Program-made: the position numbers and the translations under genes
Notes under the pieces: generated by a model
Seen by the model: only the letters and a program-made list of their open reading frames with translations
Told to the model about the DNA's origin: nothing
Database searches by the model: none
Shown here: piece by piece, positions 34,240 through 42,980 of the stretch
How the letters are laid out: every line of letters begins with the position of its first letter
Position numbering within the stretch: position 1 is the stretch's first letter
Origin: Marinobacter profundi
GTDB taxonomy: Bacteria > Pseudomonadota > Gammaproteobacteria > Pseudomonadales > Oleiphilaceae
Length of the DNA stretch: 64,000 nucleotides
Reading direction: 5' to 3'
NCBI RefSeq assembly: GCF_002744715.1
Contig: NZ_KZ319367.1
Location: forward strand, 365,785-429,784

Positions 34240-36725
34240 TGGCAGCCTCACAGAAACTGGCGTCTGCGGGACGTGATCTGCGGCAGCGGGATGTCCGGGT
34301 TGTCCTGGCGGCACTGGTGATTGCGGTTGCCACCGTTGCAACCATTGCCCTGTTCGCCAGCCAGTTACAGCGCACGCTGGTGTCTTCGGCCAGTGCGTTC
34401 CTGGCTGCAGATCGGCAGCTGGAGGCCGAAAACGGACGGCCCGTGCCGCAAGCCTGGGTTGCCGGCGCCACCAGCCGCGGGCTGGCAACCGCACAGATGA
34501 TCGAGTTTTCCACCATGGTGTTTGGTGGTGAAGGGTTCCAGCTGGTGGCCGTGAAGGCAGTCAGTGGTGACTATCCGCTTCGTGGCGAGATCGAATACCA
34601 GGCCACCCCCGATGCGCCCCGCGAGATGCGATCCGGCGGCCCCGCCCCGGGGGAAGTCTGGGTAACCCCGCGACTGCTGCGGTTACTGGACCTCCAGGTC
34701 GGTGATCCTCTTGAAGTGGGAAGTCTGGCATTGCGGGTAACGGGCTTGCTGGTACGGGAGCCGGATGGTGGTTTCCGCATGAGCGCGCTGGCGCCCCGCA
34801 TCATGATGCACGTGGATGACGTACCGGCGACCGGGGTCATCCAGGAGGGCAGCCGGGTCGAATATGTCTATCTGTTTGCCGGTGATGAAGCCCGGCTCGA
34901 CGCCTACTACAAGTGGCTGCAGCCGCAGCTCCAGCCCAGCCATGAGTGGGAGAGCATTCGCGACGGCGAAACCCTCTCCGAGTCGCTGGAGCGGGCAGAA
35001 AGCTTCCTGCTGCTGGGAGGTAGTCTCGCGGTATTGCTGGCCGCGGTAGCGGTGGCGGTGGCCAGCCGCCAGTATGCGCTGGCCCAGCGGGATACCGTGG
35101 CGTTGTTGAAAACCCTCGGTGTCTCCGGGCAGCAGGTCGGGCGACTCTATCTGCGCCGGCTTGCGGTTTGGGGGCTGCTCGGCGTTGCCGGTGGGCTGGC
35201 ACTGGCCATTCCCCTGTACTGGCTGTTATCCGGCCTGCTGGCGGAGGCGCTGGAGCGGCCGGTGGATTACGGCGTGGACCCGGCAGCACTGACGCCGGCC
35301 CTGTTGACTGCACTGGTATCGCTGTTTGCGTTTGCCTACCCGCCGGTGCGGCGGTTGCGCCATGTTCCCGCCATGCGGGTTCTGCGCAGCCAGCCCGGGG
35401 AGTCGGGCCGCGAGGCCCTGCCGGATCTGCTGATTGCATTGCTTGCGGTATTCGGACTGGTCTGGATGTACGCCCGGGACTTGTACCTGGTGGTGGCCCT
35501 CATCGGCGGCCTGGCGCTGCTGTTGCTGGTGCTGGCGGCCCTCGGGTGGGGAATGGTTGCCGGGTTGCGCCGGTTGTCAGGCGGTGGCAGTGCGCTTCGG
35601 TTGGCTCTGGTAGGCCTCTACCGGCACCGTCGGGCCAGCCTGTCCCAGATTGCCGTATTCGCCATGACCCTCATGCTTGCGGCGACTCTTATCCTCGTGC
35701 GCACGTCGTTACTGGACGATTGGCAGGGGCAGCTTCCCGACGATGCGCCCAACCACTTTCTGATTAACATTGCGCCGGACGCAGTGGATGACGTGGCGAC
35801 CTACTGGGAGCAGCGGGGCATGCCGCTGGACCAGCTCTATCCGATGGTGCGCGGCCGGCTGACCGAACTTAACGGCCAGCCCGTGTTGGAGGCGGTCAGC
35901 AAGGATGAACGGATCAATGCGCTGAATCGTGAGCTCAACCTGACCTGGATGGACAGCCTGCCGGAGGACAACCGGATTGTGGCCGGCCAGTGGTTTGGCG
36001 CCGGTGAAACCGCCGGCGTATCCATTGAGGCAGAGCTGGCGGAACGGCTGGGCGTTACGGTGGGGGATGTGCTGGGTTTTACCATCGGCTCGCAAACCAT
36101 CGCCGAACCGGTTACCAGCATCCGCACCGTGCAGTGGGACAGCATGAAACCCAATTTCTACATGGCATTCCCGCCTGGTGGCGCCCTGGATAACATGCCG
36201 GCAACCTGGATAACCAGCTTCTATCTGACCCGGGAGCGCAAGACGGAGTTGAACGGTTTTTCCAGGGAGTTCCCGACTGTGTCAATTCTCGAAGTGGATC
36301 ATATTATCGAGCGGATTCAGGACATCGTGCGCCAGGTAACCCAGGCGATTGAAGCCATTCTGGCCCTGATCCTGGCTGCGGCCCTGGTGGTGATGGCGGC
36401 GGTGGTCAGTGCCACGCTGCAGGACCGGCAGCGGGAAGGGGCGCTGCTACGGACCCTCGGCGGAAGGCAGTCTCTGCTGGTGCGCGCTACCATGATCGAG
36501 TTTGCGGTACTGGGGTTCGTGGCGGGACTGCTGGGGGTGATCGCCGCCGAGGGAGCGGTCTGGGCGTTGCAGTTCCGCATGTTCGAGGCTGGCTTCCGCT
36601 GGCACTGGCCGGTTGTTGTCGCCATTCCGCTGGTCAGCGCGCTGGTGCTGGCGGTATTTGGCCGCTGGCAATTGACCCCGGTGTTGCGGGTATCACCCAT
36701 GCTGCTGCTACGGCGGCTGGAGTGA
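34239..36725 (+). CDS. FtsX-like ABC permease (YbbP type)
   Basis: 828 residues. An N-terminal transmembrane helix, a periplasmic domain (about 40-250), then a cluster of helices (about 255-490), a second periplasmic domain (about 490-690) and three C-terminal helices with the FtsX-type pattern ATLQDRQREGALLRTLGG. Translationally coupled to the ATPase (TGATG). Probably a mechanotransmission-type exporter or lipoprotein extractor; substrate unknown. Confidence 0.9.
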   Translation: MAASQKLASAGRDLRQRDVRVVLAALVIAVATVATIALFASQLQRTLVSSASAFLAADRQLEAENGRPVPQAWVAGATSRGLATAQMIEFSTMVFGGEGFQLVAVKAVSGDYPLRGEIEYQATPDAPREMRSGGPAPGEVWVTPRLLRLLDLQVGDPLEVGSLALRVTGLLVREPDGGFRMSALAPRIMMHVDDVPATGVIQEGSRVEYVYLFAGDEARLDAYYKWLQPQLQPSHEWESIRDGETLSESLERAESFLLLGGSLAVLLAAVAVAVASRQYALAQRDTVALLKTLGVSGQQVGRLYLRRLAVWGLLGVAGGLALAIPLYWLLSGLLAEALERPVDYGVDPAALTPALLTALVSLFAFAYPPVRRLRHVPAMRVLRSQPGESGREALPDLLIALLAVFGLVWMYARDLYLVVALIGGLALLLLVLAALGWGMVAGLRRLSGGGSALRLALVGLYRHRRASLSQIAVFAMTLMLAATLILVRTSLLDDWQGQLPDDAPNHFLINIAPDAVDDVATYWEQRGMPLDQLYPMVRGRLTELNGQPVLEAVSKDERINALNRELNLTWMDSLPEDNRIVAGQWFGAGETAGVSIEAELAERLGVTVGDVLGFTIGSQTIAEPVTSIRTVQWDSMKPNFYMAFPPGGALDNMPATWITSFYLTRERKTELNGFSREFPTVSILEVDHIIERIQDIVRQVTQAIEAILALILAAALVVMAAVVSATLQDRQREGALLRTLGGRQSLLVRATMIEFAVLGFVAGLLGVIAAEGAVWALQFRMFEAGFRWHWPVVVAIPLVSALVLAVFGRWQLTPVLRVSPMLLLRRLE

Positions 36726-36749
36726 CGGCCCGCCCGGGTGGATCGCCGG

Positions 36750-37532
36750 TCAGCGGTAGCTGGAAAGAATGTGCTCCAGTTTACCGCTGGCCCTGAGGTC
36801 GGCCAGTTCTTCGTTGAATTGATCGACAAAGGGCTGCCATTCCGGTCGGAGCATCAGCCGGAAGCCGTAGTCGCTGATGTTGTTGGTGGTGTAGCGAACC
36901 TTACCCTGGAGGTTTTCCTGCCGGATGATCCATTGCCCCAGCAGCCGGTCTGCCACCGCGGCATCAAAGCGCCGGCCGTGAAGCAGGTAATCGAACATGT
37001 CGCTGTCTTCGGAGACATCAAACCGTTGCAGTTCGCCGGACTCCAACAGTGGCTCCAGTACCGGATACTTGTAACCGAGGTGGGTTACCAGGGTTTTTGA
37101 GCGCAGGTCGTCAGGCGAGTTGTACTCGAAACTGGAGTCCAGCGGGACAAAAAAGACTTCCTGCACCCGAACGATCGGATCGGAAAACACAAACTGCTCC
37201 GGGTTTTCGGTCCATTCGATAGCCCGCGGTGTGGCATCGATATAGCCATCGAGCAGCATCTGGTCTACCCGTTTGCGTGGAATCTTCCTGGGTTCAACCT
37301 TGTAGTCCAGCCGGTCTGCGATGTGGGTAACCACGTCCCAGACGATGCCGGAGTAGTCGTTCTCACCCACGATCACGTAAGGGGGATAGCCATTGGGTGA
37401 GACATTGAACTTGAGTGTTCTGGATTCGGCCGGAGAATTCTCCGATGGGGAGGCCAGGGTCAGTCCGGAGGCGGCTGCCAGGGCGAGGATTGCGGATACG
37501 CCGATCATGCGGCGGATGTTCAAGAAGGGCAT
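36750..37532 (-). CDS. Periplasmic solute-binding protein, family 3 (amino-acid type)
   Basis: 260 residues. Signal peptide about 1-28 (ending TLASPS), then a bilobed SBP_bac_3 domain: GYPPYVIVGENDYSGIVWDVV and FSDPIVRVQEVFFVPL in lobe 1, and DAAVADRLLGQWII in the hinge/lobe 2. No permease or ATPase of its own is adjacent, so it is an orphan binding protein or sensor-type ligand binder. Convergent with the YbbP-like permease. Confidence 0.8.
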   Translation of the reverse strand: MPFLNIRRMIGVSAILALAAASGLTLASPSENSPAESRTLKFNVSPNGYPPYVIVGENDYSGIVWDVVTHIADRLDYKVEPRKIPRKRVDQMLLDGYIDATPRAIEWTENPEQFVFSDPIVRVQEVFFVPLDSSFEYNSPDDLRSKTLVTHLGYKYPVLEPLLESGELQRFDVSEDSDMFDYLLHGRRFDAAVADRLLGQWIIRQENLQGKVRYTTNNISDYGFRLMLRPEWQPFVDQFNEELADLRASGKLEHILSSYR

Positions 37533-37664
37533 AGATACGGGCTCTGAGCTCGGTTACCGTATGGATGAAACGGCCGCTTCCCTGCCAGCGCTTTCACCGG
37601 ATTGTTACCGGTTTAATGATACTTTTCAATAACTCCTTTTGATTAATTCCGCTGGCCCTGGTTA

Positions 37665-37696
37665 ACCGCGGGGTCGATCGTGATCGCCCCCGCGGT
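37665..37696 (-). terminator. Hairpin downstream of the Fe-alcohol dehydrogenase gene
   Basis: Nine-base stem ACCGCGGGG/CCCCGCGGT closes a 14-base loop holding a further GATC/GATC pairing. There is no T run on either strand, so a terminator role for the minus-strand operon is only suggested. Confidence 0.35.
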
Positions 37697-37711
37697 CGGG
37701 ATTGGTGCAAA

Positions 37712-38899
37712 TCAGGCCCAGGCGCGGGCCAGGACGGCCTTGGCGTCGTCCAGGCTCACCTCCTTCGGGTTGAACATGATGGCACCGTCATCCAGTGCGG
37801 CGCGGGCGATGTCGTCCAGCTGGCTTTCCAGCACCTTGCCGGTTTCCTTCAGGGTGCGTGGCAGTTCGCAGCGCTTATAGAGGGCGTCCCGCATGCGGCG
37901 AATAGCAGAGATAGCCGCCTCGGCACGGCGACTGGCCGGGGTTGCGGCATAGACGTCGGCACCGTCGAGATACAGCAGCAATTCGCCCAGCGGCTCGCGG
38001 ATGGTTTCGAGGTTGTATTCCAGTACATAGGGCAGGTACAGGCTCATGCACAGGCCGTGAGGCAGGTGGCAGATGGCGCCGGTGGCATGGCCCAGGGCGT
38101 GGACCAGGCCCACCATGGAGTTGGAGAAGGCGATGCCGGCCATGGTCGAGGCCTGGGCCAGTTCGAGGCGCCCGTCGGCATCTTTCGGGCTATCCATCAC
38201 CTTCAGCAGGTTGCCGGTAATCTTCTTGATGGCGGCTGTGGCGTAGGCATCGCTGAGCGGGTTCTTTGCCATGCAGGTGAACGCTTCGGTGGCATGGGTC
38301 AGGGCGTCCATGGCCGTCGCCGCCGTGATGTGGGGCGGCAGGGTCAGGGTCATCCGCGGGTCGATAATGGCGGCATTGGGCAGCAGGAACGACGACGTGA
38401 ACGGCAGTTTGACGTGCTTCTCGGTGTCGGCAATCACCGCAACCGCGGTGACTTCGGAACCAGTGCCGGCGGTGGTGGGAACCACGAAGAACGGCTTGAG
38501 CGGGTGTTTCAGCACGCCGGCACCACTGTACTTGGCAATGTCGTCGCCGCCCTCGGACACCAGGATATTGACCGCTTTGGCGGTATCAATGGCGGAACCA
38601 CCACCAACGGCAATGATCGAATCGCACTTCTCGGATCGATAGATGCCGGCGATGTCCCTGACGACCGCCTTGGACGAGTCGGGTGGCACATCGTCGTAGA
38701 TGCTCACGATGTCGAGGCCACTTTCTTCGCAGGCGGAAACCACCGGATCGAGCAGGCCCGCGGCGCGAACCCCCTTGTCAGTGATAATCATCGGGCGCTT
38801 TGCAGCCAGGCCGGAGAGCTCATAAGGGATGTGCTCCAGGGCGGCTTTGCCGGCAATCACTTTGACCGGGCAGAAGAACTCGTAGAATTTGTCAGTCAT
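37712..38899 (-). CDS. Iron-containing (group III) alcohol dehydrogenase
   Basis: 395 residues. NAD(P)-dependent oxidoreductase with the dinucleotide loop AVGGGSAIDTAK (97-108) and a complete metal site: Asp198, His202, His267 and His281 (DALTHATEAF and HALGHATGAICHLPH), spaced as in FucO. Second gene of an operon; its start ATG overlaps the upstream stop (TAATG). Coupling to an SCP2-like lipid-binding protein suggests a long-chain or hydrophobic alcohol substrate, which is inference. Confidence 0.88.
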   Translation of the reverse strand: MTDKFYEFFCPVKVIAGKAALEHIPYELSGLAAKRPMIITDKGVRAAGLLDPVVSACEESGLDIVSIYDDVPPDSSKAVVRDIAGIYRSEKCDSIIAVGGGSAIDTAKAVNILVSEGGDDIAKYSGAGVLKHPLKPFFVVPTTAGTGSEVTAVAVIADTEKHVKLPFTSSFLLPNAAIIDPRMTLTLPPHITAATAMDALTHATEAFTCMAKNPLSDAYATAAIKKITGNLLKVMDSPKDADGRLELAQASTMAGIAFSNSMVGLVHALGHATGAICHLPHGLCMSLYLPYVLEYNLETIREPLGELLLYLDGADVYAATPASRRAEAAISAIRRMRDALYKRCELPRTLKETGKVLESQLDDIARAALDDGAIMFNPKEVSLDDAKAVLARAWA

Positions 38900-39444
38900 T
38901 ATGCTTTCACCGTCTCAACGAAGTTGGTCGCTACTTTCAGGTAGATGCGTGCTGCGTTCAGCAGTTTCTCGGGCAGGTGGATGTTCTCGGGGTATTCCTT
39001 GACGGCCCGTTTGGCGATCAGCTTGGGCAGGATAAAGGCTTCCAGCCGGTTCAGGATTCGCGTCATGCGGATGGCGCGGCTGATGTCACCGTCCACCAGC
39101 ATGCGGTCATTGGCAAAGGCTACCGAGGTTTTCTCCTGGAAGGACAGCACCAGGAAGGCATGGGCTATGTGCTTGAACTGGATGGACAGGTCAACGGCCC
39201 TCGGTGCGCTGTCACCCAGATAACGGAACCGGCCGTTTCCGGTGTGCTCCACAATCAGCCGGGCGCCATCCGGCATCACCATCATCTCGAACAGGAACCC
39301 CTCCGGCAGGGCGTTGGCTTCCTGTTGGACAGTTTCGTCAATTTCGCTGACGGCCTGCAGAGCCCGTCCCATCACCTGGAACATCAGCTCCACGTAGAGC
39401 CGGCGGGCCTGGAAAAACATCGGTTGGATTCGTTTTGCGAGCAT
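38899..39444 (-). CDS. Probable SCP2-like lipid-binding protein
   Basis: 181 residues, no signal peptide. The region about 85-150 (IQFKHIAHAFLVLSFQEKTSV, FANDRMLVDGDIS) resembles the sterol-carrier-protein-2 fold used to carry lipids. The assignment is from pattern only and could be wrong. It is first in an operon with the Fe-alcohol dehydrogenase, with overlapping stop and start, so the two products probably act together. Confidence 0.5.
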   Translation of the reverse strand: MLAKRIQPMFFQARRLYVELMFQVMGRALQAVSEIDETVQQEANALPEGFLFEMMVMPDGARLIVEHTGNGRFRYLGDSAPRAVDLSIQFKHIAHAFLVLSFQEKTSVAFANDRMLVDGDISRAIRMTRILNRLEAFILPKLIAKRAVKEYPENIHLPEKLLNAARIYLKVATNFVETVKA

Positions 39445-39476
39445 GGCAACGGTCCGTTTGTTGTCTGTATGAACTG

Positions 39477-39505
39477 ATTTTTAGAGTTATTGCTCTAGAA
39501 GTCAA
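39477..39505 (-). promoter_or_regulatory. Promoter with internal operator for the SCP2-like/Fe-ADH operon
   Basis: On the minus strand TTGACT, 17 bases, AAAAAT. The spacer and the edge of the -10 contain a perfect inverted repeat TAGAG-N6-CTCTA (39482-39497), a position where a repressor would block RNA polymerase. Transcription would start about 25 bases before the ATG. Confidence 0.6.
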
Positions 39506-39617
39506 TGCAAACAATGACAGCCGTCGTGCGTCAGCAGGGCAACAAACTGGCGCAGTCGCAGGTACCAGGCGGAGTGAAGGGGTGAGGCGAGAGACGAGAG
39601 ACGCGAAGAGGAGAGCG

Positions 39618-39645
39618 CCGGCACGGAGAACGCGCTCCGTGCCGG
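39618..39645 (-). terminator. Strong hairpin after the M48 protease gene
   Basis: Perfect 11-base stem CCGGCACGGAG/CTCCGTGCCGG with a six-base loop, ten bases beyond the protease stop. It is followed on the minus strand by a pyrimidine-rich, not pure-T, tract. Neighbouring sequence 39585-39615 is a purine-rich imperfect repeat of GAGAGACG. Confidence 0.6.
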
Positions 39646-39655
39646 TCGGGCCGGT

Positions 39656-40933
39656 TCAGCGGGCGAGACTGGCCAGCTTGCGCTTGGCCTCTTCGGCAAC
39701 CTCGCCGCCGGCTTCCGCGGCGGTTGAGTAAAAACGGATGGCATCGTCGCGGCGGTTTTCCTTCACCGCTATATCACCCAGGCGCAGATAGGCGATGGAC
39801 GTGGGCACCAGCTGATTGGCACGCGTCAGGTTTTCTTTGGCCTTGGTAAGGTTGTTCTGCCGCAGGGCGTTGAGACCGTTATAGAGGCGATAGGAAAACA
39901 TTTCCGGATAGAGCGAAACCGCCTTGTCAAAATCGGCGGCGGCCTTGTCGGGATTCTTCTGGTGGTCGTAGATGCGCCCGCGCAGGGCATAGAATGAGGC
40001 TTCCCGAGGCTCCAGGCGGATGGCTTCATTCACGTTCGCCAGGGCGCCCGTCATATCCCCTTTGCCGGCCAGTGCCATGGCCTTGTCATGGGCATCGTAG
40101 GCCGGCTGCTTGCTGCGCACGTAGGCCAGCTTGCGCTGGTACACGTCCTTGCCCCGATAGCCGCCGGAGCCGTATGCCGCGGCCAGTTTGCGATTCGCCT
40201 CGACCCGTTGCCGGGACGGCGGGTGTGTGGCGAACAGGCCCTCGACAAACCCGGCGGCCTTGCCTTCGGACAGTTCCACGAACAGCTCCTGAAGTTCCAC
40301 TGCGGCTTGCGGGTCGTAACCGGCTTCCACCATATACTCAATGCCGTAACGGTCCGACTCCAGCTCGTCGCCCTGGCTGTACTGGGCCAGGGCCATCTGG
40401 GCACCGATTGCCGCACCGCCCATCACCATGCCGGCCCATTCGTTGTCGGTGAGGATCAGTCCGAGTCCGGCCATGCCGGCGCTGAGGATCATCCCGGTCT
40501 GCATTCGCTGGACGCTGTGACGGGCCGCCGCATGAACAATTTCGTGGCCGAGCACAGAGGCCAGCTGGGCTTCGTCATCCAGTTTGGTCAGCAGGCCACG
40601 GTTGATCGCAATCTTGCCGGAGGGCAGTGCCCAGGCGTTAGGTACGCTGTTGTTAAGAATGACGAACTCGTAAGGCAGGTCAGGGCGGTCGCTCACCCGC
40701 GCCAGCTTCTGGCCGACCTCGCGGACGTACATGGTCAGTTCCGGATCCAGGTAATACTGGCCACCCTGGGTCTGCTGGGTTGGCGTGTATTGCTCCGCGC
40801 CCATGGACATTTCCTGGCTCTCGGAAATCAATGACAGTTGCTTCTTCCCGGTAACCGGGTTAACCGAACAGCCTGCCAGCAGAAGAGCCAGGGCCAGGGC
40901 CGGAAAGCAGCGTTGCAAGACAGCGATTCGCAC
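39656..40933 (-). CDS. Periplasmic M48 metalloprotease/chaperone lipoprotein, BepA-like
   Basis: 425 residues. A lipoprotein signal ends in LAGC with Cys22. The M48 zinc site HEIVH is at 130-134, with the third ligand in ESDRYGIEY. The last ~140 residues form tetratricopeptide repeats. This architecture is that of BepA (YfgC), which matures LptD and degrades misassembled outer-membrane proteins. The name is not used as a symbol because related TPR-M48 paralogues exist. Confidence 0.88.
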   Translation of the reverse strand: MRIAVLQRCFPALALALLLAGCSVNPVTGKKQLSLISESQEMSMGAEQYTPTQQTQGGQYYLDPELTMYVREVGQKLARVSDRPDLPYEFVILNNSVPNAWALPSGKIAINRGLLTKLDDEAQLASVLGHEIVHAAARHSVQRMQTGMILSAGMAGLGLILTDNEWAGMVMGGAAIGAQMALAQYSQGDELESDRYGIEYMVEAGYDPQAAVELQELFVELSEGKAAGFVEGLFATHPPSRQRVEANRKLAAAYGSGGYRGKDVYQRKLAYVRSKQPAYDAHDKAMALAGKGDMTGALANVNEAIRLEPREASFYALRGRIYDHQKNPDKAAADFDKAVSLYPEMFSYRLYNGLNALRQNNLTKAKENLTRANQLVPTSIAYLRLGDIAVKENRRDDAIRFYSTAAEAGGEVAEEAKRKLASLAR

Positions 40934-41088
40934 TGTTAACTCCTTGTAGGTGAGGTTCCTGAAACATGATTACACGGCTGCGCGCGGCTTTAAATGCCGG
41001 GTGCAAGTGGTGGGCCGTGGTGTCTTGGCGTATTATAGGAGCAGTTGCCAACTCTTCCCGAATTCATTCCCGTATTCGAAGGCCTTCA

Positions 41089-41808
41089 ATGGGTAATCTC
41101 CTCGAATTTCTGGCGTTGCTCTGGTTTTTTATCTGCTGGCTGGGTTACACCGAATATTCCAAGCGACGGGCATCGGACCGCGCCTGTTTGTCCAACACCC
41201 TCGACATGTACCGGGAAGACTGGATGCGGGTCATGTTGCGGCGGGACAACCGTATGTCCGACACCGCAGTGGTTGGAAACCTGGAGCGTAACGGAGCATT
41301 CTTTGCCTCCAGTTGCCTGCTGATCCTCGCAGGTATCATCACCGCGCTGGGCTACACCACCGAAGTGATGGAGGTGTTCGCCACCCTGCCATTCAGCGAG
41401 GTACCCAGCCGGGAGATCTGGGAATTGCGGCTGGTGGTGTTGCTGGTGGTGTTTGTCTACGCGTTCTTCAAGTTCACCTGGTCCATGCGCATGTACAACT
41501 TTGTGTCGGTGATGGTGGGCAGCGCTCCGGCTCCGGAGGATACCAAGGTAAGCCCGGCGGGCCGCGAAGCCTTTGCCCGCAGTGCCGGCACCGTCTGTAA
41601 CCTGGCCGGCGACGCCTTCAACCTGGGGTTGCGCTCGTTTTATTACGCCCTGGCCGTGGTGGCCTGGTTTTTCCACCCCCTGGTGTTCATCGCGGCGTCC
41701 ACCCTGGTGGTTGTCGTACTCTATCGTCGGGAATTCTGCTCCGACGCCCTGGTCGCCTTGCGATCCGGCAAGGTGTTTGACGAACCTGCCGCCCGCAGTG
41801 ACGGCTGA
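41089..41808 (+). CDS. DUF599 family membrane protein
   Basis: 239 residues from ATG 41089, which begins directly with a transmembrane helix; the 41 upstream in-frame codons cover a promoter-like stretch (TATTAT near 41030) and are not credible coding. About four helices: 5-20, 73-95, 110-130 and 185-215. The conserved N-terminal patch YTEYSKRRA and the FTWSMRMYNF segment fit DUF599. Function unknown. Divergent from the M48 protease gene. Confidence 0.82.
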   Translation: MGNLLEFLALLWFFICWLGYTEYSKRRASDRACLSNTLDMYREDWMRVMLRRDNRMSDTAVVGNLERNGAFFASSCLLILAGIITALGYTTEVMEVFATLPFSEVPSREIWELRLVVLLVVFVYAFFKFTWSMRMYNFVSVMVGSAPAPEDTKVSPAGREAFARSAGTVCNLAGDAFNLGLRSFYYALAVVAWFFHPLVFIAASTLVVVVLYRREFCSDALVALRSGKVFDEPAARSDG

Positions 41809-41881
41809 CAGCCTCCCGGTGCCGGGCGTCACGCAGCGCTCCATGTAAACTTCCCCCTAAAGACAGATCGAGATTCAATCA

Positions 41882-42352
41882 ATGACGGATGCCATCCGCA
41901 GAGACCGGGTTAGCCGGTTCATTGCAACGCTTAACCAGGCCCGGGAACTTGGCCTGACAGTAGAAGAGGCGGCAGAGGGCACCCTGACCCTGTGCCTGCC
42001 CTACAGCGAACAGATTATCGGTGACCCGGAAACCGGGGTAATTCATGGCGGCGCCATCACGACGTTGATGGACACCACCTCCGGGTGCGTCATCATTTGT
42101 GCCCTGGACGACTTCGAATTGTGCCCGACCCTGGATCTGCGGGTGGACTACATGCGCCCGGCAGAACCGAACAAGCCGGTTTACGCCCGAGCCGAAACCT
42201 ACCGGGTAACCCGCAACATTATCTTTACCCGCTGTGAAGCCTACCAGGAAGAGGGTGAGACCATTGCCAACTGCGTGGCCACGTTCATGCGGATCGGCAA
42301 GGAAGCGCTGCCGAAGTCCTATCGTGATTCGATTACCGGAGGTGAGGCATGA
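41882..42352 (+). CDS. PaaI-type hotdog thioesterase, first of a pair
   Basis: 156 residues, single hotdog domain with GVIHGGAITTLMDTTSG, the acyl-CoA thioesterase helix motif. Acts on acyl-CoA in the family; substrate unknown. Its last codons overlap the ATG of a second hotdog gene (ATGA), so both are made together, perhaps as a hetero-oligomer. Confidence 0.85.
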   Translation: MTDAIRRDRVSRFIATLNQARELGLTVEEAAEGTLTLCLPYSEQIIGDPETGVIHGGAITTLMDTTSGCVIICALDDFELCPTLDLRVDYMRPAEPNKPVYARAETYRVTRNIIFTRCEAYQEEGETIANCVATFMRIGKEALPKSYRDSITGGEA

Positions 42353-42783
42353 CGACGGTAGAAATCCTCCGCTATACGCAGGAAACCGGCGACTTCTCCC
42401 GCATGCTGGAGAGCATTCCCTACGCCCGCTGGATTGGCATCGAGTGTGACCGCTTCGGAGACGACCTGATTTTCCGCCTGCCGGCGCGGGAGCAGAACCT
42501 GGGCAATCCCGTACTGCCGGCCATCCACGGCGGGGTGATTGGCGGTTTTATGGAGCTATCTGCAGCGATCTACCTGATGATGTCGCAAGATGTGCTCAGA
42601 ATGCCCCGAATTGTCGACTTCTCCCTGGATTATTTGCGCGCCGGCCTTAACCGCGAGACCTTTGCGGAGTGCCGCCTGACCCGCCAGGGCAACCGGGTCG
42701 CCAACGTGATGATCAGCGCCTGGCAAAAATCCCGTTCCCAGCCCATTGCCACCGCGCGGGCGCATTTCCTGCTCGACGACTGA
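42349..42783 (+). CDS. PaaI-type hotdog thioesterase, second of a pair
   Basis: 144 residues, hotdog domain with AIHGGVIGGFMELSAAIYLM. The usual acidic residue of the helix is present as Glu. It overlaps the upstream paralogue by four bases. The two are diverged duplicates rather than recent copies. The gene is followed by the htpG sigma-32 promoter. Confidence 0.83.
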   Translation: MTTVEILRYTQETGDFSRMLESIPYARWIGIECDRFGDDLIFRLPAREQNLGNPVLPAIHGGVIGGFMELSAAIYLMMSQDVLRMPRIVDFSLDYLRAGLNRETFAECRLTRQGNRVANVMISAWQKSRSQPIATARAHFLLDD

Positions 42784-42800
42784 CTTTGCTGTCTCCGGGG

Positions 42801-42827
42801 TTGAAATGCGCCGGCGTAGCCCCATCT
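42801..42827 (+). promoter_or_regulatory. Sigma-32 (heat-shock) promoter of htpG
   Basis: GTTGAAA, with TTGAAA at 42801-42806, then 13 bases, then CCCCATCT at 42820-42827. This differs at one base from the RpoH consensus CTTGAAA-N(13-15)-CCCCATNT. The start would be near 42834, giving a leader of about 145 bases before htpG. Confidence 0.8.
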
Positions 42828-42980
42828 CTGGTTCCAGAATCTCAAGTCCCGTTGCAGGCCGGCTCCACCGGCTTGCCCGGACCTCGAGTTGATCCCGAGC
42901 CCAACTCAAGAGTCGGGCGGTGCAGGCTACCGGCCCGCATCGCTCCACGGAACGTTGAATAGCAGGAGACAAACACAGTC

